From: Phytomonas francai
Lineage: Eukaryota; Euglenozoa; Kinetoplastea; Trypanosomatida; Trypanosomatidae
Direction of reading: 5' to 3'
NCBI GenBank assembly: GCA_001766655.1
Contig: MJCC01000005.1
Coordinates: 867,951 to 931,950, forward strand
Length of the DNA: 64,000 nt
The translations under genes and the position numbers were made by a program. Positions within the stretch are counted from its first letter, which is position 1. Each line of letters begins with the position of its first letter. Positions 1 to 10,334 of this stretch are shown one piece after another. The notes below the pieces were generated by a model. That model searched no databases and was not told the DNA's origin. It saw only the letters and a program-made list of their open reading frames with translations.

Positions 1-2160
1 AGAAGCTGCTGACGTTGCCGTGGCTAAGAGTTTTGCGCTGGGGCCACCGCCCTCCGTTCCATTTCCTTGTGGTGCACGAAACTGATTTGAAGTGCTACGA
101 AGACTCACGCATTGTTCAGCCGAAAACAGGTTCGATACAAGTTCAGCAATCTGTTCGTCACACTGCGAAATATAGGCCTGATAGGTCTTCACCGCGGTGT
201 CGAAGCGCTGCTGGGCGGATGGCTTTACACGCCACAGGACTCCAGAAACAACGGGACCGCTATTTGGGACGCCTTTTGGACTTGCACTTTCAAAAAGAGT
301 GTCTTGGACAAACTGCCTGTAGGCCGCATGAATGCCCTTCAAAAATTCTTCACCAATGCTACGATTGAGGTTACTGGGACAGCTGGCATCGGTGACTTTG
401 CCTCCGCCGCCAGTTCCTTTATCCTTGGAACTCTGGAGTTGGTGAAGGTTATCTATGAACACATGACGCAGTTGCGCTAGAAGCGAAAAGTTGTACTCCA
501 TTAACGACCTAACATCAAGACAGCGGCGATGCAGTGCAGCGAGTCGGGGATGCTCAGCTCTCTTTTGTCGAGCACCCAGTACAACGTCCTTCTGAGTTTG
601 AAGTTGTGCAGCGCTCTCAAGGAAGCGCTTTTGAAACATCACAAGCAGCTCCATTGCAATGGAGAGCGTTTGTAGAGAGCTCACTGGACCAGGGCGAGAT
701 GAACTAGGATACGAAGACGATGCATGGATTCGGTTGTCACGGTCGTCTCCAACCGCTGGTGTGTGCCAGTTGGCTTCACTCGTTCGCGATCTCGAGGCTG
801 TGGTGGTGAGCGACATCACACTGGTATCGTCCACATCGATGATATTTTCTCTTTCTAATAACCTTACCCAACATGACGCTATATTGTTGGCAACGCTGTA
901 CAATAGCTTTTCTGTCAGGATGGGTGGATACTGGCTCTCTGGCGACATGACGGCCGAGATGATGGTCTCCGCAAGACTGCCAAGCTCTGAGAGCGTGAGG
1001 TTTTCGTCAGCAAGTAGTTTTTCAGGGATGCTTTCAAGATACTTTTTGTACTGTCTAACCTTCTTGCTGTACTCGGCGTATTCCAGTACGTAATTCGTTT
1101 CGCAACGACCGGCTATGAGCCTGTGGAGGAGCCGCCACTCGCGACTCTGTAATTGCTTTGACACATCCTCGATCCAGAGGTAAACATATCGCCAGTAGGC
1201 CAACTTTTCCTGCACAACCCAACTATTTGTATTTTCATCCTCACTTTCTTTTGAAACCTCACTACTGTTTCGGACTTCCCCAACGCTTGTCTCATCGTTG
1301 TCCCCGTACCTGCCAGAAAGGATGTCAGTCAGTGGCAGAACAGCTTTGCAGCGGTTTCTCACCTCTAGGGCCTGACGGATATAGGTTGTATCCCACGCGA
1401 GCGCCCCAAGGCGGTCCATTAGTTGAGGAACATCAAGATTTGGATTTGTAGCGCAGAGTTCGATCAAATCCTGTGGAACAAAGCGTTTGATCACAACGTC
1501 TGGAAGTACACGATTCATTGAGCGAATTCCACTCAGAAGGTCCTGGACTTGATTCCACAGCATCAGGTGGCGCTTTTGGTGTCGAAACATCGGCTCATAG
1601 ATGTGCTGGAGCCACTTTTGCAGGGCATCCAGGGGATGGTGGGGATCAATAGACTGAATATAAAGATCATCCACTTTAAATGGGATCATATGAGTGCTTC
1701 TTCTGCGTTTACTAACAAGTACACAACTCACCAGTATCATTCTGGGGCTGTGAGCTGTGTCAATGCTGTCTTTTGCTAGGGGGTCCCAGACCGCCGTCGT
1801 CTCACCTCCCGAATTGTCTTTCCATTTCTGGAAGAGTGACACCAGATCCGTGATGACCACCACCCGCGACGGTGCCTGTTCTTTCTCCTCCTCTGTCGAT
1901 GAGAGCTTGTATATGGCTATAAAATCGACTTCCTCATAGTCATTCCTATCAATCTCTACCCTATTATCGGTATCATCTGTTGTGTTCTTTTCAATTTTTA
2001 TAGATTGGTGCGTCGAGGATGTGTAATTGGGGATACCAAATCGCATGATAGCGCCATTTGCCTGCAACGCTTCTTTTATTTCAGATTCAGTTGTGTTTTG
2101 TAAGAGAAGCGCGAACAACTTTATAACATCTGTGCAGAAGATTGAGGATTCAGTTTCCAT
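1..2160 (-). CDS. Probable cytoplasmic dynein heavy chain, N-terminal tail (3' end cut by window edge)
   Basis: An open frame runs from an ATG at 2160 to the left edge, giving 720 codons without a stop. The rest of the gene lies outside the window. An in-frame TAG lies about 13 codons upstream, and this ATG is the first one after a splice acceptor near 2376. No P-loop or AAA module is present, as expected for the tail. By eye the order of segments resembles the DHC_N1 tail of cytoplasmic dynein heavy chains: a region ending LQKWLQHIYEPMF, and later a segment from NYVLEYAEYSKKVRQYKKYL through LADENLTLSELGSL to a conserved basic helix. This tail binds intermediate chains and dimerises in dyneins. 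The family call is inference from weak similarity over an all-helical region; other large helical tethering proteins are possible. The window cuts exactly at a codon boundary. Confidence 0.55.
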   Translation of the reverse strand, partial: METESSIFCTDVIKLFALLLQNTTESEIKEALQANGAIMRFGIPNYTSSTHQSIKIEKNTTDDTDNRVEIDRNDYEEVDFIAIYKLSSTEEEKEQAPSRVVVITDLVSLFQKWKDNSGGETTAVWDPLAKDSIDTAHSPRMILVSCVLVSKRRRSTHMIPFKVDDLYIQSIDPHHPLDALQKWLQHIYEPMFRHQKRHLMLWNQVQDLLSGIRSMNRVLPDVVIKRFVPQDLIELCATNPNLDVPQLMDRLGALAWDTTYIRQALEVRNRCKAVLPLTDILSGRYGDNDETSVGEVRNSSEVSKESEDENTNSWVVQEKLAYWRYVYLWIEDVSKQLQSREWRLLHRLIAGRCETNYVLEYAEYSKKVRQYKKYLESIPEKLLADENLTLSELGSLAETIISAVMSPESQYPPILTEKLLYSVANNIASCWVRLLERENIIDVDDTSVMSLTTTASRSRTSEANWHTPAVGDDRDNRIHASSSYPSSSRPGPVSSLQTLSIAMELLVMFQKRFLESAAQLQTQKDVVLGARQKRAEHPRLAALHRRCLDVRSLMEYNFSLLAQLRHVFIDNLHQLQSSKDKGTGGGGKVTDASCPSNLNRSIGEEFLKGIHAAYRQFVQDTLFESASPKGVPNSGPVVSGVLWRVKPSAQQRFDTAVKTYQAYISQCDEQIAELVSNLFSAEQCVSLRSTSNQFRAPQGNGTEGGGPSAKLLATATSAAS

Positions 2161-2709
2161 CCGATGAATAATTCCTTTGTTGGCGCAACCAAACTATGTA
2201 TGTCCAGAACTTTCTTAAAGTACGCGATTCCCTTTCCTTCAGAATAGTTAAGTGCAATAAATGTATTTGAAAAATAAATCCTTCGAACTGACTTTTAAGA
2301 ACACTTCCTATGCACACAACGATAAAAGAAGCGATTCGCTTGCTACAGTGAGATGAAAGGAACTAAATATAAACACTAGAGCAGTAATTAGAGAAGGAAA
2401 GGGAGGTAAGATCGCAGAACATGTATCATTATAGTGCTGCTGCTGCAACTAGAATCATAAAACTTCCTTTCCTCAAATGTATGATGTTTGGTTCGGCACA
2501 TCCACTTTTTTTTTGGAGGGGGGAAGGTGAAAATGTGTTACACACCCCTTTTCAGAATACATAAGTTTACAAACTGCCGGTTGGCACTCGTTTCATAGGT
2601 TTAAGCAGCTAGAATGTATGCATAGTAATATAGATATATATGAGAATAAAGCATGATAACAGTATAAAAATACACAACGGTGACGAATCTATTCAATACC
2701 AATGCTCGA
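2161..2709. other. Spacer between the dynein-like and RING-finger genes
   Basis: AT-rich spacer of 549 bases. It should hold the 3' UTR of the RING-finger gene and the 5' UTR of the dynein-like gene. Apart from the splice acceptor I see only a short A/T-run segment around 2625-2670 and no coding or RNA signal. Confidence 0.5.
2376..2406 (-). promoter_or_regulatory. Candidate trans-splice acceptor for the dynein-like gene
   Basis: On the minus strand a pyrimidine tract (2406-2390, CCTCCCTTTCCTTCTCT) is followed by AG at 2377-2376. No ATG occurs between this AG and the start at 2160, which supports that start and gives a 5' UTR of roughly 215 nt. Confidence 0.45.
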
Positions 2710-5700
2710 TCAGTCGGCCAGTGTTATCATGGAGAGGATTCTAGTTCGGCACACAAAGCACTCCACCATTGCATCGGAACACCTTTCACAGGCCCCAAAG
2801 TGGCCACAGGGCAGAAAAATCACCTTCGCCTCTGTGCTCAAGCACTGCCAACACATCCTCACACGCTGGCACTCCATGTCCGGCATCGCTGAGGTAGTTG
2901 GAGAGATAGAGAAAACTGAATCACGTGACGCCACATTCATTGCAAAAGGCCTTTTACGGCGAGAAGTTTGACTTTGTATTTTGTTTGTATGTGTCTGTTG
3001 GAGATTACACATAAGTTTTTTGTAGACGTTTTTCATGCGATCGATTATACTTTCCGTCGGATCAGTCATCAAGCTTTCAAATGAGGGTGGGCATTCACTC
3101 CCTTCTTCCCTTTTCTTGTCGGGTTTCTGGGCCTCCGTTGTTTTAAACACTCGCCTTTCTCGGTACTGAGTGAAAGTTTGATCCACAACCTCAACGACAT
3201 TGTAGAGATAGTTTCCGATACGGATATATAGCAGCTTCACTGGCAAGTGTAGTCCTTGAGGAAAATTAACGGGATCGCACACCGGGGCGAGGATGTCGTT
3301 AGCCAAATCATAGAGTCCCTCTTGGTCCCCTGATGCGAAGTTCTCGAGTCCATCTTCTTTTAAATGATTGACAAGATACACACCTGGTTCTGCAGGACTG
3401 ACCCTTTCAGGGGACAGCGACCTAGTGCGTTTTCGCTGTGACAAAGGGAAAGTCGTATTGTCGGTGGCGTTACCAAGTGCAAGGGTTTCATCATCAGTTT
3501 CTTCATGCGCCTTTCTAGAGTTATGCAACATATCGTCATGGATGTGGCTGGGTGCGTTCGAATGGAGATCACTACAAGGGTCTCCATGACTGGTGGCCGC
3601 GCCCATACCATGAGAACATACTCCTACAACAGCTGCTTGTTGTAGTTGTGGACACGGCAATTGCGGAATATGTGTGATGTGTAGCGTAGGTGACGGCTGA
3701 AAAGAAGAGGTTATGGAGCCTTTATGTGAAAAAGAACCTTCATACGGCGCATCATTATCCATCAATCGACAGTCATGATGATGGCCAATTTTCTTCTCCG
3801 AGTGAATCGAAGAAGAGTGCAGACTAGTGTGGACACGTTCTGATATCAAACCAGTGTCATTGACAAATGTTTCTGTGAAACTACAGTTTGGTAACGAAAA
3901 GGCAAAGGATGTGTTCATGTTATCGTTGCCAATCCGTCTGCCATGCGGGCTCGAATCTCGTCTGCTCATGTCGATATTTCTAGAAGGCGCCGACAAATAG
4001 CTACGGGAAGAGTCCTCCATGTTTTTTTCTCTTTCACTGATATTCTCGCAGGCGCTTTGGGAGGTTCCGGCTTTCTCGTTCATTATCTCAGTATTGCACA
4101 ACGCGCTCTGCTCAGACTCAAACAGTGCCTTCAGGACAGTACTTGTTGTTGCGCCATAGAGCAAAACAACAATTTCGCATTGCTGTTGTACTGACTCCTC
4201 CTCCAATGCACATAACGGTGCGATCGGTGCCGTCGGCGCGGCAGTATCCCGCGCCGAATATTCATCTATTTCACTACCGTCCTTAATATTGCTCCGCTTC
4301 TTAAGAGAACATGGTGTCTCCACCGTGATGGCAGTAATATCAAGAGGTCTGGTATGAACATCGGTTAATTTTGATGCCTCAGCAGTATAAACCGGGGCCA
4401 CTATGGTATCTGAATCAAAGTGCTCCCTTAGCGAGCTAGGCTCTACCTTCGCATACGGGGTGCTCCGATCCTCAGTGTCTTCCACCACTTCTCTTTGGGT
4501 ATAATTCAAAAAGACTCGGGTCTCATAGGTATCTTCAGACCTCTCCAACAGGGGGGCCTTGCTAGTTTCGTCGTTGCTTTCGCTAATAGTCGGCGCCCCC
4601 CTGTTCTTAGTTGAAATATTGTGCTCAGAAAAAGTTGCTTGTGGCTTCAAAGAGGTTCTGGGTGAGGGGACAAAAAGAAGGATAGCCATACTAACAGGCA
4701 TGTCTTCCTTAGTTTTTGCCTTTCGACAAGCCTTTAGAGGTGTTTCCTTTTCGATTTTGAGGTTATGCGATCTTTCCATATGCTGTATCCGATGTCTTCT
4801 GGATACAGCCCTGTTGTTTAAAGTATAGAGAGAGCAATTATTGGGCCCTCGGTTCGTAAACCGCACATCCTGCATCACATATCCTTTGGGGGTCACTCTC
4901 ACCCACTTATTGCCGTGTTGCACATATCTGGCATCTTTATTAACCCTACCTCGTGTTCGTTTCCGAGAGACCAGCACGCTAGGGAGGTCTGTGCTTTCTT
5001 CATCAAGATTGCTAAAAGAAGCTGCACTGAAGAAGCCAGAAGAGGACCCACATGGCCCCGAGGAGTAGGAAAGGTGCGAGTATAGTTGGCTCCGTAAGGC
5101 ATTCAGGGCGAGCTCGGATACCTCTACGTCATTTGGCCCCAGCTCCACATACGTACTCTCAACTAACGATGTTGGGATTACACGCTCGATTGGGCCGCAT
5201 GTTTCCTTCGTTGTATCAAGGCCTTGCTTTCCACCTAATAGGAAGCTGTACAAGCGTCGTCCACCCGACAATTTCTTTACACTGAACTTTTCTGTCGTAT
5301 GCAGGTGTTCGGCGGTATGTTTCATAGCAGTTGATTCAGCTTCTTCAAGCCAATGCCGTTCCACAACCTCTCGAAAAGGACAGACTACGTGGCAGCTAAG
5401 TGGATTTTGATGAAATTTTTTCTTAGAGGACGAAGGACCCAAACGAATGAGGTAGCTCTGCCCCGATACGCTGACTGACACAGGAGTGTAAGGGTCACAA
5501 CATGCATTTTTTCGCTCTTGGAAACCTTTTATATGTGTGCCTTCCCTCCTATTAAAGGGTTTCTCAGAGAATTTCAGGCGAGATTCTAAATTCCAAGACT
5601 TACCGCCCGCACCCCATCGATTAAAGTCGCCGTCACCGTTTGACAAAGCATGCGATGACCCCTTGATGGCATCATGTTCACTCTTTTGATTTGTATTAGG

Positions 5701-8007
5701 AACAAAGCCAGTTTGATCTTTGCTATTAATAGTGAAATCGTCGACATCAGATGGGGTTAGAGACGACGAATTCGTCAGTGATGGGTGTACAAATTTTACC
5801 TTTTGCTCTGGGTATTCACTATGGGCCCTCCTGGCCAGACTCTCAGGAACAGTACCATTGGCACTCGGACCTACCTGGGACTTTGAATCCAGTGATCTGT
5901 TTCGTTGGCAACCGCTTTTTGCTTTGTGCTGATGGATTGTCTCCTTTTCGACATCCGGCGTATAAAAGCACACGAAGTTGGTAAACCCATGCGCGAAAGT
6001 GCGTGTTGCGTCAGTAGTGATCGTTTGTAGCAGCGAGCCGTGATCTGCCCCAATAATGTAAGAAATTCGCTGATCTTGGGCTTTAGGTAGCATAGCTGCA
6101 TCTTGAGCTTCGGAGGGAAGACACCTAATCATCATGCACTGTAGATTTTGATTCTTCGGGCTGTCCACGCAACTCAGATAAGCGTCATTTCCAGGCTTCA
6201 AGGAACACTTCCAAGAGATATTCCTCTTTATATCGTTGATAGTTGTGAGATTGTGTGTATGATTCTGTTGATTTACATTTAGAATCCCTGCAGTGTACCG
6301 TTTCAGCGAATCTGAATTATAGGTGTTTGAGCAGTTTCTTCCAGGTTGAGAGCACGCGGAGTTCCCCTTCGGTCTTGAAGCAGACCGCACACTGTCAGTC
6401 TCGAGACCTTTGTCCTGCTTGTCATTTTCTACGGCAGCTTTATGCGAAAATTCAGATCTGAGGCCACGCTTATCGGAGGATTGTGTCTCTGGAAGAAGTG
6501 TTTCTCCTGTCAACAGCTTGGCAGGGCCACTGTCCTTCTCAGTAGAGGGAATATCACTGAACGAGGGGTGAGTCCCATCCCCATGAGCTCTCTGGATGGT
6601 ACAGTCTCGTTCACTGGTCCCCCCGGCATCATCTGGAAGCTGGGACAGAGAAAAAGATTGTTGGTTAAATGGGGTATTTTTAAAATCAGGGCCACTTCCT
6701 ATCCCCCTAAGCATCCCAGCGTGCACACCAGTGGTAATGAAAAGTGTGTTGTAGCATGGGCGAATGTGTTGTAGTTGAAGTAACCATTCTCGCACAATCC
6801 GCGAGCCTGTGCTTTCCAGAAGTGGACGACTGATTCGGGTGATCGTACTGAGGTAATAAACGACACGCAGCACATTATCATAGGGATCCTTTTCCCAAGA
6901 TAGCTCGGATCTAATCTGAGATGCCTCCCGATGAATGATTTCTCTCCAGAGTGACTGAACAGTATCCTGGTCTTGCATTGGCGATTCCTGGGTGGAGAGA
7001 CTCTTGGATTTCAATGAGAGTATCCCATCGGGCCCTAACCTTGCGTGTGTTTCCAGAAATACTTTATTGCTTACACATTCGTCAGCCTCTCGGAAAGAAC
7101 TATCTTGTATATTCTCTGTGAATTCCTTCGCTTCTTGAATCGAGAAGCTAGGATTGCCGACGCTCTTAGAAACTGCATCAGATGTTATAGGATCTCCAGT
7201 AGTGCATGGCCATACACTTTGAGGTACTACCTCCACCTTCTGTTTGCGAAACTTCATCGCAATATACCTACGATCACTTTGCACAAGCTCCTCACCAAGG
7301 TAAAGACCCAATACCGGGAGGCCAGCTTCACTTGTCGATTCGATTGTGCATGACTGTCCTTTCTCAGTCCTGTCTTGGTTGCATCTGAAACATGCATTGT
7401 AAGCTTTCCTAAGCTCCGTTTGGTCGCATACATCTGCCAGATGACTAGTTCCATGAGAATGTAAATTTTGATACTGAGTGTTGCTAGCAACATCTAAAGA
7501 GCTGTTCTGAGGAATGATTGAAGGCACCCCTGTTGTTTTTACCGCACCCTTCTGATTAGCATCCGGTTTATCGAGCGGGAGAAAAGGTACCCCTCTCACC
7601 TCCTCTTTCCACGTTTTACTATATTTGCTTTTCCCACGACAGCAACAGAAGATACTTTTCATAAGGGTCCACAGATGCGTTATGCAAATCAAAGATCTTA
7701 ACTTCTCTGTTGAATGCTCGCATTTTCTTTCAGATAACACAATGTTGCTGTTGCCATCAAGTTGTTTACCACAAGTTTCTACATGTAATATGGCGATACT
7801 GGCCAAATGTTGCTCAAGGACTACCTCATAAAGCGGATAATTCACTAGCTGATGAAAAGGGATACAAAAAATTTGTGGCTTATGACGAGTGTAGGTTTTG
7901 TACAATTTAAGCTGCTGAATGATATTGTAAACGCAATCCACTATAATAAGAATTAGTAAAATTAATATACCAATAAAAACTGTGTTGACAAGCGACACAG
8001 GCAGCAT
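2710..8007 (-). CDS. Large membrane-anchored RING-finger protein (putative E3 ubiquitin ligase)
   Basis: 1,765 aa. The frame stays open to 8076, but the first ATG is at 8007. Residues about 5-27 are strongly hydrophobic (ending LILLILIIVD), a signal-anchor that would put the protein in a membrane with most of the chain cytosolic. A CCC cluster at residues 121-123 could be acylated. About 1,500 residues of Ser/Thr/His-rich, mostly disordered sequence follow. The last 55 residues hold a C3HC4 RING: CWQC, 11 residues, CGH, three residues, CERC, six residues, CFVC. This spacing and the C-terminal position resemble the MULAN/IAP type of RING, which recruits ubiquitin-conjugating enzymes. Ligase activity is inferred from the motif. 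No substrate-binding domain is recognisable. Close homologues are probably annotated as hypothetical proteins. Confidence 0.85.
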   Translation of the reverse strand: MLPVSLVNTVFIGILILLILIIVDCVYNIIQQLKLYKTYTRHKPQIFCIPFHQLVNYPLYEVVLEQHLASIAILHVETCGKQLDGNSNIVLSERKCEHSTEKLRSLICITHLWTLMKSIFCCCRGKSKYSKTWKEEVRGVPFLPLDKPDANQKGAVKTTGVPSIIPQNSSLDVASNTQYQNLHSHGTSHLADVCDQTELRKAYNACFRCNQDRTEKGQSCTIESTSEAGLPVLGLYLGEELVQSDRRYIAMKFRKQKVEVVPQSVWPCTTGDPITSDAVSKSVGNPSFSIQEAKEFTENIQDSSFREADECVSNKVFLETHARLGPDGILSLKSKSLSTQESPMQDQDTVQSLWREIIHREASQIRSELSWEKDPYDNVLRVVYYLSTITRISRPLLESTGSRIVREWLLQLQHIRPCYNTLFITTGVHAGMLRGIGSGPDFKNTPFNQQSFSLSQLPDDAGGTSERDCTIQRAHGDGTHPSFSDIPSTEKDSGPAKLLTGETLLPETQSSDKRGLRSEFSHKAAVENDKQDKGLETDSVRSASRPKGNSACSQPGRNCSNTYNSDSLKRYTAGILNVNQQNHTHNLTTINDIKRNISWKCSLKPGNDAYLSCVDSPKNQNLQCMMIRCLPSEAQDAAMLPKAQDQRISYIIGADHGSLLQTITTDATRTFAHGFTNFVCFYTPDVEKETIHQHKAKSGCQRNRSLDSKSQVGPSANGTVPESLARRAHSEYPEQKVKFVHPSLTNSSSLTPSDVDDFTINSKDQTGFVPNTNQKSEHDAIKGSSHALSNGDGDFNRWGAGGKSWNLESRLKFSEKPFNRREGTHIKGFQERKNACCDPYTPVSVSVSGQSYLIRLGPSSSKKKFHQNPLSCHVVCPFREVVERHWLEEAESTAMKHTAEHLHTTEKFSVKKLSGGRRLYSFLLGGKQGLDTTKETCGPIERVIPTSLVESTYVELGPNDVEVSELALNALRSQLYSHLSYSSGPCGSSSGFFSAASFSNLDEESTDLPSVLVSRKRTRGRVNKDARYVQHGNKWVRVTPKGYVMQDVRFTNRGPNNCSLYTLNNRAVSRRHRIQHMERSHNLKIEKETPLKACRKAKTKEDMPVSMAILLFVPSPRTSLKPQATFSEHNISTKNRGAPTISESNDETSKAPLLERSEDTYETRVFLNYTQREVVEDTEDRSTPYAKVEPSSLREHFDSDTIVAPVYTAEASKLTDVHTRPLDITAITVETPCSLKKRSNIKDGSEIDEYSARDTAAPTAPIAPLCALEEESVQQQCEIVVLLYGATTSTVLKALFESEQSALCNTEIMNEKAGTSQSACENISEREKNMEDSSRSYLSAPSRNIDMSRRDSSPHGRRIGNDNMNTSFAFSLPNCSFTETFVNDTGLISERVHTSLHSSSIHSEKKIGHHHDCRLMDNDAPYEGSFSHKGSITSSFQPSPTLHITHIPQLPCPQLQQAAVVGVCSHGMGAATSHGDPCSDLHSNAPSHIHDDMLHNSRKAHEETDDETLALGNATDNTTFPLSQRKRTRSLSPERVSPAEPGVYLVNHLKEDGLENFASGDQEGLYDLANDILAPVCDPVNFPQGLHLPVKLLYIRIGNYLYNVVEVVDQTFTQYRERRVFKTTEAQKPDKKREEGSECPPSFESLMTDPTESIIDRMKNVYKKLMCNLQQTHTNKIQSQTSRRKRPFAMNVASRDSVFSISPTTSAMPDMECQRVRMCWQCLSTEAKVIFLPCGHFGACERCSDAMVECFVCRTRILSMITLAD

Positions 8008-8570
8008 TTTCTGCTCTTTCACCTGTGTCTTTGAATAACTTTGCAGAACTTTTGTTTTGATGACCTTTTTGAACAAATAAACAAAGATCTTTTGCTTATT
8101 TCTATTTCAAAGTTGTTAATTCTGAATGTCATAATAATGTACAGAAACTGTAATGCCTTACACACTAGTCAAACAAGAGATAAGGGCCACTATACAAAAA
8201 AGCAATAATTCAGGAGTAGCAGTGCAGGGGAGATGCTTTCGAAACAAAAGACGTCCTTTGTCTTGCTTTAGAAAACAAAATTCTCAAAAACATCCATCTC
8301 ATTTGATTATCGAAGGCAAGCAGAATAGTGCATAAATCCATAGTATCAAATCAGTTTTCTGTCAAACCTATCGCATAGAGCAAACAACACAAAAACAGAA
8401 AACATAAGCATAGACAGGCATTTCATAGTCATCAATACTAATAGTAGCAATCTCTACAAAGGTCGCGGTCCTAAGCACCGCAATACTAGCCTTCGGAAAT
8501 GCACCCTATGCTCGTCCTCCACCACTTCCTTCATTCTGCGAATAAAGTCTGTAAGGTGAAGGGGTTACAT
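8008..8570. other. Spacer between RING-finger and Sec14-like genes
   Basis: 563 bases of AT-rich DNA. On the minus strand T-rich sequence near 8090-8060 could be the splice signal for the RING-finger gene, but it is weak. The longest minus-strand frame seen here encodes about 30 residues and is not convincing. Confidence 0.4.
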
Positions 8571-10334
8571 TTACATTAGAAAACAGCACCCTGATATTCT
8601 CGCTTCTCGTTGTCTAGGCTGCATTAGCGATGCCGCAGGAACCTCCTCCGGCACATCTACGATCATCTCAAGTGCCGTCAGCGTATAATCTAGCAGCTGA
8701 ACAAGACTTGGTGGCTCCTGGACTTTGCTGGCAGCCTTCGCACGCGACAGGAGGTCCGAGACGAATTCATTAAGTTCTTGGTGCAGCTCGGCGAGGCGAC
8801 GCTCGATAGGGGTGGCATATTGAGGATCATGGTGGACGCCAGCCTCCGCCCTGTAAAGCCTCTGCTCAGCCACAAGGCGGCGATTACGCTCGCATTTTAG
8901 CGCTTGAAGAGCATACGCCGGGTCATCTCTGATTCGTTCAAGTTCTCGGGCACCAATAAATTCGTCTGGTAAGGCGCCTTTCTCCAGAGGATCCTTGACA
9001 TCAGGGCGATTGTTAAGATAGTTTCCATCACAGCCATTATCTTCACTGACAGAGGAGCAAATACTATCGTTGGTAGACTGATACGAGCTGCAAGGGGGGT
9101 GCCCTGCCCCAATAGAATATAGCGTGGATCGAATCTCTTGTGAAGACTCTGTGAAAGTTGGAGAATCATTTAGTGGTGGAGCTGTGCTGATGTCGTACAA
9201 ACCAAACTGCATATTTGCTTTATATGATCCTACATACGCTTCTGATGAACGCCGGACAACTAAAAAATGATTCGGACTCATCGCGAATAGTGGAGGAAGA
9301 TATAAAGGCCAAGATGGACTGCCTAAACATTCTGCTACCTCAATTAAATTTACACTACTGTTATAATCGCCCTGTGTTGTTTTGGTTTTATGCCTAATAG
9401 TGGAGGTCAATGCCTCCCAGTGGTGTAGAACTGATTCTGGAAAGGCTACAGCGTCGTTGGTATGCAGCTTCCTACCACCAAGACTCTCCGGGATAATTTC
9501 CTCAGGCAAAAAACTCTTCAGGGCACTCGCATCGAGTACATGAATCATGCAATTCATGTCCTTTAGCGAGAGTTTTAGGTTTGCTTCCAAACTTTCGCGA
9601 GCGCGAAGGTCCGATTCAAGCACAAGCACACGATTCACAAAGCAAGGATAATACTTGTCAAGGATGGTAGAAAGTGCAGTGATTTTGCGCAGCACAGCGA
9701 AGTAAGTTTCCCAAGGGGCACCGCTTTTGTTCACAAGAAGCGTCAATTTCTGATTTCTTGATGGGCCGACGCCTGTGGGATTCGTGTGAATATGCGACCG
9801 ATAAACATTACTAATCGGAGTGTCTGCCGAAGGTACCGCTGATTCTCCAACATCTAATCCCATGGGCTTCATAATCATGCAAAGCGATTGCATGTATTCC
9901 AGAAGGACGATGAGCAACCGTTGGGCTTCACTAGGATCCATTACTGGAATTCTGAGGTCCTCAAGGTTTAAAAATAGCACTGGACTCCCTTCAGAATCTC
10001 TCCCTAAAACATTCACGCATCCACTGCGGAGAATCGAAGTCGTATTCGGAGTAATACTAATACTAGGCAGAATTTTCTCAAAACCCCGCCGACGTCTTAG
10101 CTTTTCAACGGCCTCCGACACAACAAAGTTCTCGGATCGGAGGAATCGTAACAGAAACTCTTCCAACGCGGAATACAAGATGCTATCGCTGACATCTGAC
10201 GACCCTCCTGAGCTTGATGCAATGATTTTTGATAAATCTTGACTAAACCCTAGTCGATTTTTTAGTTCTTTTAAGGCAACAACCTCTTTTTGCTCATAAA
10301 TTTGAGCAGCTTGCCCTGTCTTTGAGCTGCACAT
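8571..10334 (-). CDS. CRAL-TRIO (Sec14-like) lipid-binding protein with C-terminal CaaX box
   Basis: 587 aa from the first ATG at 10334. The N-terminal helical part (FLRSENFVVSEAVEKLRRR) resembles a CRAL-TRIO N-terminal domain. It is followed by a CRAL-TRIO lipid-binding fold: GRDSEGSPVLFLNL, then a helix with ILDKYYPCFVNRVLVLES, and the typical closing segment LPEEIIPESLGG. Such proteins bind or exchange phosphoinositides, phosphatidylcholine or other hydrophobic ligands. The C-terminal third (from about residue 400) is polar, with a predicted helical stretch rich in Arg and Glu. The protein ends SGCCFLM, so the last four residues CFLM fit a CaaX farnesylation box, with a second Cys just before it that could be palmitoylated. 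This suggests stable membrane attachment, which is inference. Ligand and membrane are not predictable from sequence. Confidence 0.8.
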   Translation of the reverse strand: MCSSKTGQAAQIYEQKEVVALKELKNRLGFSQDLSKIIASSSGGSSDVSDSILYSALEEFLLRFLRSENFVVSEAVEKLRRRRGFEKILPSISITPNTTSILRSGCVNVLGRDSEGSPVLFLNLEDLRIPVMDPSEAQRLLIVLLEYMQSLCMIMKPMGLDVGESAVPSADTPISNVYRSHIHTNPTGVGPSRNQKLTLLVNKSGAPWETYFAVLRKITALSTILDKYYPCFVNRVLVLESDLRARESLEANLKLSLKDMNCMIHVLDASALKSFLPEEIIPESLGGRKLHTNDAVAFPESVLHHWEALTSTIRHKTKTTQGDYNSSVNLIEVAECLGSPSWPLYLPPLFAMSPNHFLVVRRSSEAYVGSYKANMQFGLYDISTAPPLNDSPTFTESSQEIRSTLYSIGAGHPPCSSYQSTNDSICSSVSEDNGCDGNYLNNRPDVKDPLEKGALPDEFIGARELERIRDDPAYALQALKCERNRRLVAEQRLYRAEAGVHHDPQYATPIERRLAELHQELNEFVSDLLSRAKAASKVQEPPSLVQLLDYTLTALEMIVDVPEEVPAASLMQPRQREARISGCCFLM

